DNA of 64,000 nucleotides from Allobosea psychrotolerans (lineage in GTDB: Bacteria > Pseudomonadota > Alphaproteobacteria > Rhizobiales > Beijerinckiaceae), in NCBI RefSeq assembly GCF_002917105.1, contig NZ_PQFZ01000015.1, positions 97,904 through 161,903 of the forward strand, given 5' to 3'. The notes under the pieces were generated by a model. The model was not told the origin of the DNA. It was given only the letters and a program-made list of their open reading frames with translations, and did not search any database. Positions 49,265-58,492 of this stretch are shown piece by piece (within the stretch, counting starts at the first letter, position 1; each line of letters opens with the position of its first letter). The position numbers were made by a program, and so were the translations under genes.

Positions 49265-50131
49265 ATGACCAAAGTCGCCTTCCTCGGTCTCGGCGTGATG
49301 GGCTATCCCATGGCCGGCCATCTCAAGGCCAAGGGCCACGAGGTCACGGTCTACAACCGCAACCCGGCCAAGGCGAAAGCCTGGGTCGCCCAGCATGGCG
49401 GCGCCAGCCAGCCGACCCCGGCCGAGGCGGCCAAGGGCCAGGAGATCGTCTTCGCCTGCGTCGGCAATGACGACGATCTGCGCGCGGTGACATTGGGCGA
49501 GGGCGGCGCCTTCTCCGGCATGGAGAAGGGCGCAATCTTCGTCGACCACACCACGGCCTCTGCCGGTGTCGCCCGCGAGCTCGACGAGGCGGCGACGGCT
49601 GCGGGCTTCGGCTTCGTCGACGCGCCGGTCTCGGGCGGCCAGGCCGGCGCCGAGAACGGCGTGCTGACAGTGATGTGCGGCGGCGACCCGGCGGTCTATG
49701 CCCGTGCCGAGCCGGTGATCGCGAGCTTCGCGCGCATGTGCAAGCTGATGGGTCCCGCCGGCTCCGGCCAGCTCACCAAGATGGTCAACCAGATCTGCAT
49801 CGCCGGCCTCGTCCAGGGCCTGTCGGAGGGCGTCCATTTCGCCAAGCGCGCCGGGCTCGATGTCGAGTCGATGCTGGAGGTGATCTCCAAGGGTGCGGCC
49901 GGCTCCTGGCAGATGGAGAACCGCGGCAAGACCATGAATGCCGGCAAGTTCGATTTCGGCTTCGCCGTCGACTGGATGCGCAAGGATCTCGGCATCGTGC
50001 TGGAGGAGGCGCGCCGCAACGGCGCGCAGCTGCCCGTCACCGCGCTGGTCGACCAGTTCTACGCCGAAGTCCAGAAGATGGGCGGACGGCGCTGGGACAC
50101 CTCGAGCCTGATCGCCCGGCTCGAAGACTGA
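49265..50131 (+). CDS. 3-hydroxyisobutyrate dehydrogenase family oxidoreductase
   Basis: A 288-residue beta-hydroxyacid dehydrogenase. Nucleotide-binding VAFLGLGVMGYPMAGHL, with NRNPAKA after beta-2 pointing to NADP; substrate motif DAPVSGGQAGAENGVL (119-134); catalytic Lys 172 in GSGQLTKMVNQI; cofactor motif KDLGIVLEEA near the C-terminus. Related enzymes reduce tartronate semialdehyde, glyoxylate or succinic semialdehyde; the substrate here cannot be fixed. GGAGCG precedes the ATG. Followed by family C and A repeats. Confidence 0.91.
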   Translation: MTKVAFLGLGVMGYPMAGHLKAKGHEVTVYNRNPAKAKAWVAQHGGASQPTPAEAAKGQEIVFACVGNDDDLRAVTLGEGGAFSGMEKGAIFVDHTTASAGVARELDEAATAAGFGFVDAPVSGGQAGAENGVLTVMCGGDPAVYARAEPVIASFARMCKLMGPAGSGQLTKMVNQICIAGLVQGLSEGVHFAKRAGLDVESMLEVISKGAAGSWQMENRGKTMNAGKFDFGFAVDWMRKDLGIVLEEARRNGAQLPVTALVDQFYAEVQKMGGRRWDTSSLIARLED

Positions 50132-50150
50132 GCGGCGTCTTCGCTGCATC

Positions 50151-50271
50151 CGTCATTGCGAGCACCCGGGTCTTGCCTTCGGCAAGCCCGAGTACAGGCT
50201 CCGCGAAGCAATCCAGAGGTTTGCGCGAGCCCTCCTGGATTGCTTCGTCGCTGCGCTCCTCGCAATGACGA
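50151..50271. repeat. palindromic repeat family C, copy 2
   Basis: CGTCATTGCGAG to CTCGCAATGACG, with CCGGGTCTTGCC, AAGCCCGAGTACAGGCTCCG and the inner arms GCAATCCAGAGG and CCTGGATTGC. Confidence 0.88.
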
Positions 50272-50297
50272 TTGAGTGCCCGTCTGGCTTTTCCGTG

Positions 50298-50345
50298 AGC
50301 CCTCTCCTTCGAGACGCCGCTTACACGGCTTCTCAGGCAAGGGCT
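50298..50345. repeat. palindromic repeat family A, partial copy
   Basis: AGCCCTCTCCTTCGAGACG and CTTCTCAGGCAAGGGCT keep only the outer ends and one inner arm of the family A element. It is directly after the family C copy and before the dctM terminator. Confidence 0.7.
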
Positions 50346-50367
50346 GGAGTGTCCTGACGGTCTCCAA

Positions 50368-50397
50368 GAAAAAGGCCCCGGATCGCTCCGGGGCCTT
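50368..50397 (-). terminator. Rho-independent terminator of dctM
   Basis: AAGGCCCCGGA (50372-50382) and TCCGGGGCCTT (50387-50397) around a 4-base loop; on the minus strand the stem runs into a T-tract (complement of AAAAA at 50369-50373). It lies 40 bases after the dctM stop. Confidence 0.9.
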
Positions 50398-50437
50398 CCA
50401 CGTTTTGAGGGCCGCGCCTTTGGAAGCGCTGTTCGCC

Positions 50438-52276
50438 TCAGTTCAGGTTGAGCTTCGGCGGGGCGTTGAGGTCGAGCCCCGGAAGGCCGCCGGAGCCACC
50501 GAGGCCCGGGATCTGGATCGAGTCGAACTGCTTGTCGATCGACTTCTGGTCGAGCAGGACCGCATTCGCCTTGTAGTGCGTCACCATCTTCGGGAAGGTG
50601 ATGACGAGGCCCACCATGATGCACTGGATCACCACGAAGGGCACTGCGCCCCAATAGATCTGGGCGGTGGTGACCGGTTCCATCTGCAGCCCGGTGATCT
50701 TGTCCTTGTAGCGGTTTTTCGGTGCGACCGAGCGCAGGAAGAACAGCGCGAAGCCGAAGGGCGGGTGCATGAACGAGGTCTGCATGTTGACGCCCAGGAT
50801 GACGCCGAACCAGATCAGGTCGATGCCGAGCTTGTCGGCTGCCGGTCCCAGCAACGGCACGATGATGAAGGCCAGCTCGAAGAAGTCGAGGAAGAAGGCG
50901 AGCAGGAACACCAGCACGTTGACGACGATCAGGAAGCCCGTCGCGCCGCCCGGCAGGCCGACCAGCAGATGCTCGACCCAGACATGGCCGTTGACGCCGT
51001 AGAAGGTCAGCGAGAACACGCGCGCGCCGACCAGGATGAACAGCACGAAGGCCGAGAGCTTGGCGGTCGATTCGGTCGCCTGCTTGAGCAGGTCGAACGT
51101 CAGGCGCTTCTTGCCGAAGGCGAGCAGGATCGCGCCGGTCGCGCCCATCGCGCCGCCCTCCGTCGGGGTTGCGAGGCCGATGAAGATCGTGCCGAGCACC
51201 AGGAAGATCAGCGCCAGCGGCGGCACCATCACGAACACGACCTGTTCGGTCATGCGCGAGAGCAGGCCCAGGCCCAGCCATTTATTGGCGAGCGCGATCA
51301 CGAAGGACACGCCCACCGCGATCGACATCGTCAGCACCACGAAATCGGCGCCGGCGCCGACCTTGGTGAAGTATTTCATATAGGCGATGGCGATGCCGAA
51401 GGAGAGGATCGTCACCACCAGCAGCGAGCGCCGCCGCGTCTGGCCGTCGGAGTCGCGCAGGGTCTGCGCTTCCGGCGGCAGGCCGGGTGCGCGGTTGGGA
51501 TAGACGATCGTGACCAGGAAGACATAGCCGGCATAGAGGCCGGCCAGCACGAGGCCGGGAATGAAGGCGCCCTCATACATGTCGCCGACCGAGCGGCCGA
51601 GCTGGTCGGCGAGCACGATCAGGACGAGGGAGGGCGGGATGATCTGCGCCAGCGTGCCCGATGCGGCGATGACGCCCGAGGCGAGGCGGCGGTCATAGCC
51701 GTAGCGCAGCATGATCGGCAGTGAGATCAGGCCCATCGAGATGACGGAGGCCGCGACCACGCCGGTGGTGGCCGCCAGCAGCGCGCCGACGAAGATGACC
51801 GCATAGGCGAGGCCGCCGCGGATCGGCCCGAACAGCTGGCCGATCGTGTCGAGCAGGTCCTCCGCCATGCCGGAGCGCTCCAGCACCAGCCCCATGAAGG
51901 TGAAGAACGGGATCGCCAGCAGCACGTCGTTGTTCATCGTGCCGTAGATGCGTTCCGGCAGCGCCTGCAGGAAGTTCTCCTGGAACAGCCCGAGCTCGAT
52001 GCCCATGATGGCGAAGAACAGGCCGTTGGCCGCGAGCGCGAAGGCGACGGGGTAGCCCAGCAGCAGGAACAGCACGAGCGCCGCGAACATCACCGGCGCC
52101 ATGTTGACGCGCATGAAATCGGCGAAGCCGGCCGCCTGGGCGTCACCGGTATGGAGGCTGAAGAAGGCGGTGACGGTGAGCGCGACCAGAAGGCCGGCGC
52201 CACGCGCGAGGCGGGATGCGGTCATGGAAGGGGTCCGGACGTCTCTGGAGGTGTCTGCGCGGCCAGCGTTGTTCAC
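50438..52276 (-). CDS. dctM: TRAP transporter large permease (DctM)
   Basis: A 612-residue ion-coupled TRAP permease with about 14 to 16 spans. It belongs to the long DctM subtype: LALAANGLFFAIMGIELGLF-like N-terminus, NNDVLLAIPFFTFMGLVLER, ASGTLAQIIPPSLVLIVLAD, GLATPTEGGAMGATGAILLA and NMQTSFMHPPFGFALFFLRS. The C-terminal tail is glycine- and proline-rich. The GTG start overlaps the dctQ stop; ATG 52225 is an alternative. It probably works with one or both TakP-type proteins at 34-37 kb, since no binding protein is adjacent. Confidence 0.93.
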   Translation of the reverse strand: MNNAGRADTSRDVRTPSMTASRLARGAGLLVALTVTAFFSLHTGDAQAAGFADFMRVNMAPVMFAALVLFLLLGYPVAFALAANGLFFAIMGIELGLFQENFLQALPERIYGTMNNDVLLAIPFFTFMGLVLERSGMAEDLLDTIGQLFGPIRGGLAYAVIFVGALLAATTGVVAASVISMGLISLPIMLRYGYDRRLASGVIAASGTLAQIIPPSLVLIVLADQLGRSVGDMYEGAFIPGLVLAGLYAGYVFLVTIVYPNRAPGLPPEAQTLRDSDGQTRRRSLLVVTILSFGIAIAYMKYFTKVGAGADFVVLTMSIAVGVSFVIALANKWLGLGLLSRMTEQVVFVMVPPLALIFLVLGTIFIGLATPTEGGAMGATGAILLAFGKKRLTFDLLKQATESTAKLSAFVLFILVGARVFSLTFYGVNGHVWVEHLLVGLPGGATGFLIVVNVLVFLLAFFLDFFELAFIIVPLLGPAADKLGIDLIWFGVILGVNMQTSFMHPPFGFALFFLRSVAPKNRYKDKITGLQMEPVTTAQIYWGAVPFVVIQCIMVGLVITFPKMVTHYKANAVLLDQKSIDKQFDSIQIPGLGGSGGLPGLDLNAPPKLNLN

Positions 52277-52878
52277 GAAGCCAAACCTTGCGCCTTGGCC
52301 TGGTCGAGCAGGCGCTGGGCTTCAGCCTCGGCCGCAGCGGCATGGCCGCGCAAGGTCTCGTCGTCTTCAAGATGCCCGCGCATGATCGCGATCTGCTTGA
52401 TGATCTCGGAAATGCCCTGGAAGGCGAGCATCACGAAGCCGATGAACAGGAGCCCCTTGGCCGGCCATTGCGGCAGGCCGCCGGCCGAGAGCGACTGCTC
52501 GCCAATCACATAGGAGCGGGTGAAGAAGGGCCAGGAATGGTAGATCATCAGCACGCAGAACGGCATCAGGAAGAGCGCGTGGCCGATCAGGTCGATCCAG
52601 CGCTGCACGCTCTTGGGCAACTGGCTGTTCACGATGTCGATGCGGATATGCTCCTTCACCTGCAGCGTCCAGGAGGCGCAGAGCAGGAAGACCGCGCCAA
52701 ACAGCATCCATTGCAATTCGAGCCAGGCATTTGAGGAGACGTTGAAGACCTTGCGGATGATGGCGTTGACCGTCGCGACGATGACGGCGAGCAGGATCAG
52801 CCAGGCTATCTTCTTGCCGATCTGGCCGTTGATCGTGTCGATCGCGCGGCTGACCTTGAGTAGTCCTTCCACGTCCAT
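52273..52878 (-). CDS. dctQ: TRAP transporter small permease (DctQ)
   Basis: A 201-residue four-span subunit. Motifs: IAWLILLAVIVATVNAIIRK, NAWLELQWMLFGAVFLLCAS with the conserved LQW, VKEHIRIDIV and PQWPAKGLLFIGFVMLAFQG. The C-terminus is a charged coiled-coil tail (RGHAAAAEAEAQRLLDQAKA). First gene of the dctQM operon. Confidence 0.93.
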   Translation of the reverse strand: MDVEGLLKVSRAIDTINGQIGKKIAWLILLAVIVATVNAIIRKVFNVSSNAWLELQWMLFGAVFLLCASWTLQVKEHIRIDIVNSQLPKSVQRWIDLIGHALFLMPFCVLMIYHSWPFFTRSYVIGEQSLSAGGLPQWPAKGLLFIGFVMLAFQGISEIIKQIAIMRGHLEDDETLRGHAAAAEAEAQRLLDQAKAQGLAS

Positions 52879-53010
52879 CCTCCCGAAGCGCGCAGCGTCC
52901 CGCCTGTGTCACGCTTATGGCGGGTATGCAGCGCTGTTATATCAAGGTCCAGGGCAGTACAAGATTGTGCGGCGCAGTCGGCGGGGTTTCCCACTAAAGG
53001 ATCATTTGCA

Positions 53011-54198
53011 TCAATCGCGCGCGATCCTGTTGAAACGCAACACAAATAACCCCACCACCATCATCAGCCACATCATCACGACGAGCGCCTGCGGCCAAAG
53101 TGTAACGAGCCAGCTGATGAGAATGGTTGCCAGCGCGCTGGAGCCGAGCTGGATCGCACCCATCAGCCCCGCCGCCGAACCCGCGAGCTCGGGCCTGGCC
53201 GAGAGCGCCTCGGCCGTCGCACCGGGGATCGTCAGCCCGTTGCCCGCCGCGTTGAAGGCCAGCGGCAGGAACAAGGCGAGCGGCGTCCAGACCGGGCTCA
53301 GCGAGAGCGCCAGCGCCACGCTCATCGCCACACTTGAGATGATCAGCCCGTTGCGGATCAATCGCTTCGTGCCGAGCTTCACGGCCAGGCGCGACATCGC
53401 GAAATTGCCGACCATGTAGCCGAAGGCGTTCAGGATGAAATAGGCGCCATAGGCGTCGGGCCCATGCCCCATCGTCTCGACCACGATGAAGGGGGCCGCC
53501 GCGACGAAGCCGAAGAAGGCCCCCGAGGTCATCGACAGCGCGATCACATTGGTGACGAAGCTGCGGTCGCCGATCAGCAGCGGGAAGGCGCGGAAGACGC
53601 CGAGCAGCGCGCTGCGCTGGCCGAGATTGGGCGCGGTCTCCGGCAGCCTTGCGATCGTCAGCAGCAGCACGCCGGCTCCGAACGCCGTCATGAACCAGAA
53701 GATCATGCGCCAGCCGAACCAGGTCTCGATCTGGCCGCCGAGATAGGGCGCCAGCATCGGCGCCACCACCATCACCATGGTGACGGTGGCGATCTGGCTT
53801 GCCGCCTCGTCGCGGCTGGCGCTGTCGCGGATGATGGCGCGCGACAGGGCGAAGGCCGAGCCCGCGCCCGCGCCTTCGAGCACGCGCGCCAGCAGCAGCA
53901 TGCCGGTCGAGTGCGAGACCGCGCCGAGCACGGAGCCGAGCAGGAACAGTGCGATGCCGGCATTGACGCAAGGCCGCCGGCCGAACCTGTCCGAGAGCGG
54001 GCCGATGACGAGCTGCATCAGCGCGACGGCGACGAGAAACAGCGTCAGCGTGAGCTGGATCGTGGCGTAGCTTGCGGCGAAATGCCGGGCGAGCGTCGGC
54101 GTCGAGGGGGCGAGCAGGTTGAGCGCGATCGGCTGCAGCGTCGAGATCGCCACCAGCACGGTCAGCGTCGGCTTGGCACGCATGGCGGCGGCGTTCAT
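53011..54198 (-). CDS. Bcr/CflA-type MFS drug exporter
   Basis: A 395-residue 12-span MFS exporter of the Bcr/CflA family. Motifs: IALNLLAPSTPTLARHFAAS, LVIGPLSDRFGRRPCVNAGI (loop 2-3 signature), ARVLEGAGAGSAFALSRAII and VTMVMVVAPMLAPYLGGQIE. The start overlaps the stop of the EamA gene (ATGA), so both form an operon with the flavoprotein oxidase. Substrate unknown. Confidence 0.92.
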   Translation of the reverse strand: MNAAAMRAKPTLTVLVAISTLQPIALNLLAPSTPTLARHFAASYATIQLTLTLFLVAVALMQLVIGPLSDRFGRRPCVNAGIALFLLGSVLGAVSHSTGMLLLARVLEGAGAGSAFALSRAIIRDSASRDEAASQIATVTMVMVVAPMLAPYLGGQIETWFGWRMIFWFMTAFGAGVLLLTIARLPETAPNLGQRSALLGVFRAFPLLIGDRSFVTNVIALSMTSGAFFGFVAAAPFIVVETMGHGPDAYGAYFILNAFGYMVGNFAMSRLAVKLGTKRLIRNGLIISSVAMSVALALSLSPVWTPLALFLPLAFNAAGNGLTIPGATAEALSARPELAGSAAGLMGAIQLGSSALATILISWLVTLWPQALVVMMWLMMVVGLFVLRFNRIARD

Positions 54199-55091
54199 TC
54201 GGCTCTGGCGATCTTGAGATTGGAATCGGGGCGCACCCGCTGCCGGTGCATCGTGTAGAGCCCGCTGCCGACGATGAGCGCGATGCCGGCGAAGGCGAGG
54301 GGGTCTGGAACCTCACCCCAGCCGAGATAGCCGATGATGACAGCGAAGATCACGATGGAATAGCGGAAGCCCGAGATGACGCCGACATCGGCGTCGCGGA
54401 AGGCGCTGATGATGAAGAAGCTGCCGGCCGAGACCAGCACGGCCGCGGCTGCGACATAGACCGTCTCGCGCCGCCAGACCGGCTCCCAATCCTCGGCGAT
54501 GCCATAGCCCAGGGCGATGATCCCGACGAGCATCGTCGTGGTGAAGGAGACCACGGTCGAGGGGATGTCCTTGTCGATCCGGCGGGTCAGGAGGTCGCGG
54601 AACCCGACGAGCAGGGCGCTGAGCAGGGCGACGATCGCGGCGGGGCTGAAGCCTTCCGCCGTCGGCCTGACGACGATCAGCACGCCGCAGAACCCGACCG
54701 TGACGGCCGCCGTGCGCCGCCAGCCGACCTTCTCGATGCCCATCAGCACCGCAAGCACGACGATGATCAGGGGCGAGGCCATGCCGATGGCGGTGATGTT
54801 GGCGAGCGGCAGCCGGCCGAGCGCCCAGACCATGGACAGGGCGACGCCGGCCTCGATCACGCCGCGCAGCAGCACCACGGGGCGCAACGCCAGCAGCAGC
54901 TTGTCGCCCTCGCGGAAGGCGAGCACCAGAGCGAGCCCCGCCAGCATCGCGAAGACGGTGCGCAATGCGATCGCCTGGCCGGCGGGGTAGGCGTCCCGCG
55001 CGAGTTTCATCAGCGCGTCATTGCAGACGAAGAGCGACATCGCCGTCAGCATGGCGATGATGCCGCGGCGGTTTGTGGCTGCACTGGCCAA
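54195..55091 (-). CDS. EamA/DMT family exporter
   Basis: A 298-residue ten-span drug/metabolite transporter with two EamA repeats: MSLFVCNDALMKLARDAYPA, PLANITAIGMASPLIIVVLA in the first; RDADVGVISGFRYSIVIFAV in the second. A TTG start at 55091 is chosen because family members begin with a NRxGI motif just ahead of span 1; ATG 55052 would cut into span 1. It lies 27 bases after the oxidase gene and overlaps the Bcr-type gene. Confidence 0.88.
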   Translation of the reverse strand: MASAATNRRGIIAMLTAMSLFVCNDALMKLARDAYPAGQAIALRTVFAMLAGLALVLAFREGDKLLLALRPVVLLRGVIEAGVALSMVWALGRLPLANITAIGMASPLIIVVLAVLMGIEKVGWRRTAAVTVGFCGVLIVVRPTAEGFSPAAIVALLSALLVGFRDLLTRRIDKDIPSTVVSFTTTMLVGIIALGYGIAEDWEPVWRRETVYVAAAAVLVSAGSFFIISAFRDADVGVISGFRYSIVIFAVIIGYLGWGEVPDPLAFAGIALIVGSGLYTMHRQRVRPDSNLKIARAE

Positions 55092-55118
55092 GGCTGGCTT
55101 TCGTTGCGCGGCTGTCGC

Positions 55119-56258
55119 TCAGTCCGCGAGGCGGTCGAGCGAGAACGGCGTGAGGTCGAAGGCCGATCGGCCGGAGGTCGAGAGATCGGCGAGGATCTCG
55201 CCGATTGCGCTGGCGAATTTGAAGCCGTGGCCGGAGCAGCAGGAGGCGAAGACGGCCTGCGGCACGCCCGGCACCGCATCGATGATGAAATCCTCGTCGG
55301 GCGAGACGGTGTAGACGCAGCCCTTGAGGGTCAGCGGGTCGCCGGCGGCGTCGGGGATGTAGCGTCTGAGGCATTCGCGGATCAGCGCGACCTGGCGCGG
55401 GCTGGGCGTGCGGTCGTCGTCGCGCGGATCCATCGGCTCCCGGCCGAAATGCGGGCCGCCGAGCTTGAAACCCGGATGTTCGTAGAGCGGGAAGCCGTAG
55501 AACGCGCCTTCCTCGACGCTGAGGATGAACACCGGAAAGGCACCCTCGCGAAACAGCTCCGGCCGACGCGTCGTGAACCAGCCGATCGCCTGGCGCACGG
55601 TCGAGACCTTGCTGGCGAGCGCCGGCACGGCGTCCGCGATCCAGCCGCCCGAGGTGATCACCAATCGCCCGGCCGAGTACGTGCCGCGCGCGGTGCGCAC
55701 CACGACGCCGCCCTGCGCGGTCGGGGTCCAGTCGAGCATCGGCTCGCCGGTGCGGATATCGGCGCCGCGCGATTGCGCCAGGCCGACATGGGCGTAGATC
55801 GCCTTTTCCGAGGCGACGAAGCCGCCATCGGGCTGCCACAGGCCGACATGGCCCTCCGGCAGCTGGAAGGCGGGGAAGCGCCGGGCGATCTCCGCGCCGT
55901 CGAGCCGCTCATGGACGAGCCCGTGGTCGAGGCAGGATTGCAGCGAGGATTCAACCGGGCCTGCGCCCTCCGGCGCGAGATCGATCGAGCCGGTCACATG
56001 CAGGAGCTTCATCCCCGCCTCGTCCCCGGTGGTGCGCCACAACTCATGGGCGCGCCGCACGATCGGCACGTAATGCGAGCCTTCGAAATAGGCGAGGCGG
56101 ATGATGCGATTGAGCCCGTGCGATGAGCCCATGGTATGGCCGAGGTCGAAGCGCTCGAGGCCGAGCACCTTGAGGCCGCGCCTGGCGAGGTGCCAGCAGG
56201 CGGCCGAGCCCATGGCCCCGACACCGGCGACGATGACATCGTAGCTATGGCTCGTCAT
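55119..56258 (-). CDS. SolA/monomeric sarcosine oxidase-like flavoprotein
   Basis: A 379-residue FAD oxidase of N-methyl amino acids. Dinucleotide motif VIVAGVGAMGSAACWHLARR (9-28), HTMGSSHGLNRIIRLAYFEG, and Cys 314 in LKGCVYTVSPDEDFIID, the position of covalent FAD attachment in monomeric sarcosine oxidase; GHGFKFASAIGEILADL closes the flavin site. It would oxidise an N-methyl amino acid to the amine, formaldehyde and H2O2. Substrate (N-methyltryptophan, sarcosine or other) not determinable. First of a three-gene operon with two exporters. Confidence 0.9.
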   Translation of the reverse strand: MTSHSYDVIVAGVGAMGSAACWHLARRGLKVLGLERFDLGHTMGSSHGLNRIIRLAYFEGSHYVPIVRRAHELWRTTGDEAGMKLLHVTGSIDLAPEGAGPVESSLQSCLDHGLVHERLDGAEIARRFPAFQLPEGHVGLWQPDGGFVASEKAIYAHVGLAQSRGADIRTGEPMLDWTPTAQGGVVVRTARGTYSAGRLVITSGGWIADAVPALASKVSTVRQAIGWFTTRRPELFREGAFPVFILSVEEGAFYGFPLYEHPGFKLGGPHFGREPMDPRDDDRTPSPRQVALIRECLRRYIPDAAGDPLTLKGCVYTVSPDEDFIIDAVPGVPQAVFASCCSGHGFKFASAIGEILADLSTSGRSAFDLTPFSLDRLAD

Positions 56259-56709
56259 GGCAAAGGCTCAGGCAAGGACTGGACTCTGGCGGCGACAGGC
56301 GAGGCGGGCGCAGAGCTTTAGCGTCCGCTTTCCCCAGGGTCCATGCCCAGAAGGTCTAGCGCAGGATGCGAAAACGGGGGGACGGGCCTTCCGCATTGAT
56401 CCTGCTTTAGGAGCTGACCTGAAATGAACCGAGCGATATCAGGGGCTTCCGATCGCTTTCCGTCACCTGCACCGTCATCCTGGACAAGCCGCGTCAGCGG
56501 CGCAGCTCCGGGATCCATCGTAGAGCGCGGCTCCCTGCGATGGATCCCGGGACGACCTTCGGTCGCCCAGGATGACGGCGCATGGGTGATCGAGACAGAG
56601 CCCGTGACATCATCCGGCTCCCGGCCGTGCCGCGGCCCGCGTCGGTTATCCTTTGTTAATGATGTCGGCTGATAAAAGATCGCTTTCTCCAACACTCCAG
56701 GAATGGCTG
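56259..56709. other. repeat-bearing divergent gap
   Basis: About 450 bases with no supported gene other than possible earlier chemoreceptor starts (ATG 56659, 56662). It holds a family F copy (56357-56410, AGCGCAGGATGCG ... TTGATCCTGCTTTAG) and a 107-base palindrome (56472-56578) with arms CCGTCATCCTGG and CCAGGATGACGG and inner arms CCGGGATCCATCG and CGATGGATCCCGG. Confidence 0.8.
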
Positions 56710-58482
56710 ATGCTCGGCAAGGTTCGGCGCTGGATAGGCAGTCGAAACCACATGGCGGCCGCGCAGGGTTCCGCCACCGGCGAAGCGCTGCCGGCGCCCG
56801 TGAGCGAGGTCTCGCTCGAGGGCACCTATGATGACAGCGCGCTGCACGAGGCCGTCGGCACGCTGGAGCAGGATGTCGTGGCGGCGATGCGCCGCCTGAC
56901 CGGCGGTCTTGGTGAGGCCGAGCAGTTCTCCGCCCATGCCGAGGGGCGCTCGCGCGAGATCCATGACAGCATCGCGGACCTGCGCGCCGCGACCTTCACC
57001 GCCAGCATGAATTCGGCCGCGCTGGCGACCGCGACGCAGCAGGTCTCGGACGCGGCCGAGCATGTCGGCGCGACCATGATCAGCGCCCGCGACAGGCTTG
57101 ACGCCGCAGCCACGCGTGCCGGCGAGGCGACGGAGATGATGACCGGGCTCGCCGTCGCCACGCTCGAGATCCGCAGCATCGTCGATGCCATCGCCGAGAT
57201 CGCCAGGCAGACCAATCTGCTCGCGCTCAACGCGACGATCGAGGCGGCGCGCGCCGGCGAGGCGGGGCGCGGCTTCGGTGTCGTGGCGCAGGAGGTCAAG
57301 ACGCTCTCGGTCGAGGTGCGCGAGGCGGTCGACCATATCCGCCGTCGCGTCGACAACCTCAGCCAGACGGCGCAGGGCTCGGCCGCGATCGTCAACGAGG
57401 CGCTGGGCATGGTGCGCGACGTCAATCCGGTGATCGCCTCCATCGGCGGCGCCGCGCAGGAGCAGGCTGCGGCTGCAGCCGAGCTCTCCCGCAGCGCCGG
57501 CGAGACGGCGCGCTTCGTCGAAACCGTGCTCCACCGTGTCGACGAGATCGACCGCGTGGCGCTCTCGGCTGCCGATGACAGCGCCCGGGCGCGCAGCTCG
57601 CTGTCCGACGGCGTGCGCCAGGCCGACAACATGCTGCGGCGCTTCATCCCGACCTTGCGGCACGCCGCCTTCGCCGACCGCCGCCAATATGACCGCTTCC
57701 CCGCCGAGCGCCGCGCCGAGGTCAGCTTCGGCACGCAACGCATCGTCAGCCAGACCATCGATCTCGGCTTAGGCGGCGCGCTGCTTGCAAGCGTCGCCCA
57801 GCCGCCGCGATTGGGCGCCAGGGGCACGATCAGGATCGATGAGCTTCCGCCGCTCGCCTGCCGCCTGATGGCGACGAGCGAACTCGGCCTGCATATCGCC
57901 TTCGAATCGGGGGCGGTCGAGGCGAATGCGCCGCTGCGGGCGCTGCTGGGCGAGATCGAGCGTTCATACCGGCCCTTGATCGTGGCGGCACAGAGCTTTG
58001 CCGACAGCATCGCGCAGGCCATGCTGCAGGCGCTGCGGGAGCGCCGGCTGAGCGAGGACGAGCTCTTCGACATCGACTACCGGCTGCTGCCGCAGACCGA
58101 TCCGCCGCAATACGCCAACCTCGCCTTGCCGACGCTCGAAGCGATCCTGCCGCCGCTGCTGGCGAAGACCCTGGCGAGCGATCCCCGCATGGTCTTTGCC
58201 CTGCCGATCGACCGCAACGGTTATATCCCGGTCCATAACGCTGCCTTCTCGCAGCCGCAGCGCTTGGGCGATCCGGCCTGGAACATCGCCAATAGCCGCA
58301 ACCGGCGCATCTTCGACGATCGGGCCGGCATCATGGCGGCACGCTCGGTGCGCCCCTTCCTGGTCCAGTCCTATCGACGCGACATGGGCGGCGGCGTCAC
58401 CGACCTGATGCGCGAAGTCGACGCGCCGCTGCGGATCAATGGCCGCCACTGGGGCGGCGTGCGCATGGCCTATCGGATGTGA
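56710..58482 (+). CDS. soluble chemoreceptor with PilZ domain and C-terminal sensor domain
   Basis: A 590-residue chemoreceptor-like protein without membrane spans. Residues 45-310 form the methyl-accepting coiled coil with the CheA/CheW-contact tip IAEIARQTNLLALNATIEAA, RAGEAGRGFGVVAQEV (161-196). A PilZ domain follows (about 324-410; RFPAERR at 329-335 and DLGLGG at 351-356), so c-di-GMP may be sensed, although the usual DxSxxG serine is Gly. The C-terminal domain (425-590) contains DRNGYIPVHNAAFSQP and NRRIFDDRAGIMAARSVRPF, a segment seen in other cytoplasmic chemoreceptors. AGGAA at 56699-56703 supports this start. Confidence 0.88.
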   Translation: MLGKVRRWIGSRNHMAAAQGSATGEALPAPVSEVSLEGTYDDSALHEAVGTLEQDVVAAMRRLTGGLGEAEQFSAHAEGRSREIHDSIADLRAATFTASMNSAALATATQQVSDAAEHVGATMISARDRLDAAATRAGEATEMMTGLAVATLEIRSIVDAIAEIARQTNLLALNATIEAARAGEAGRGFGVVAQEVKTLSVEVREAVDHIRRRVDNLSQTAQGSAAIVNEALGMVRDVNPVIASIGGAAQEQAAAAAELSRSAGETARFVETVLHRVDEIDRVALSAADDSARARSSLSDGVRQADNMLRRFIPTLRHAAFADRRQYDRFPAERRAEVSFGTQRIVSQTIDLGLGGALLASVAQPPRLGARGTIRIDELPPLACRLMATSELGLHIAFESGAVEANAPLRALLGEIERSYRPLIVAAQSFADSIAQAMLQALRERRLSEDELFDIDYRLLPQTDPPQYANLALPTLEAILPPLLAKTLASDPRMVFALPIDRNGYIPVHNAAFSQPQRLGDPAWNIANSRNRRIFDDRAGIMAARSVRPFLVQSYRRDMGGGVTDLMREVDAPLRINGRHWGGVRMAYRM

Positions 58483-58492
58483 ACACACGGCT

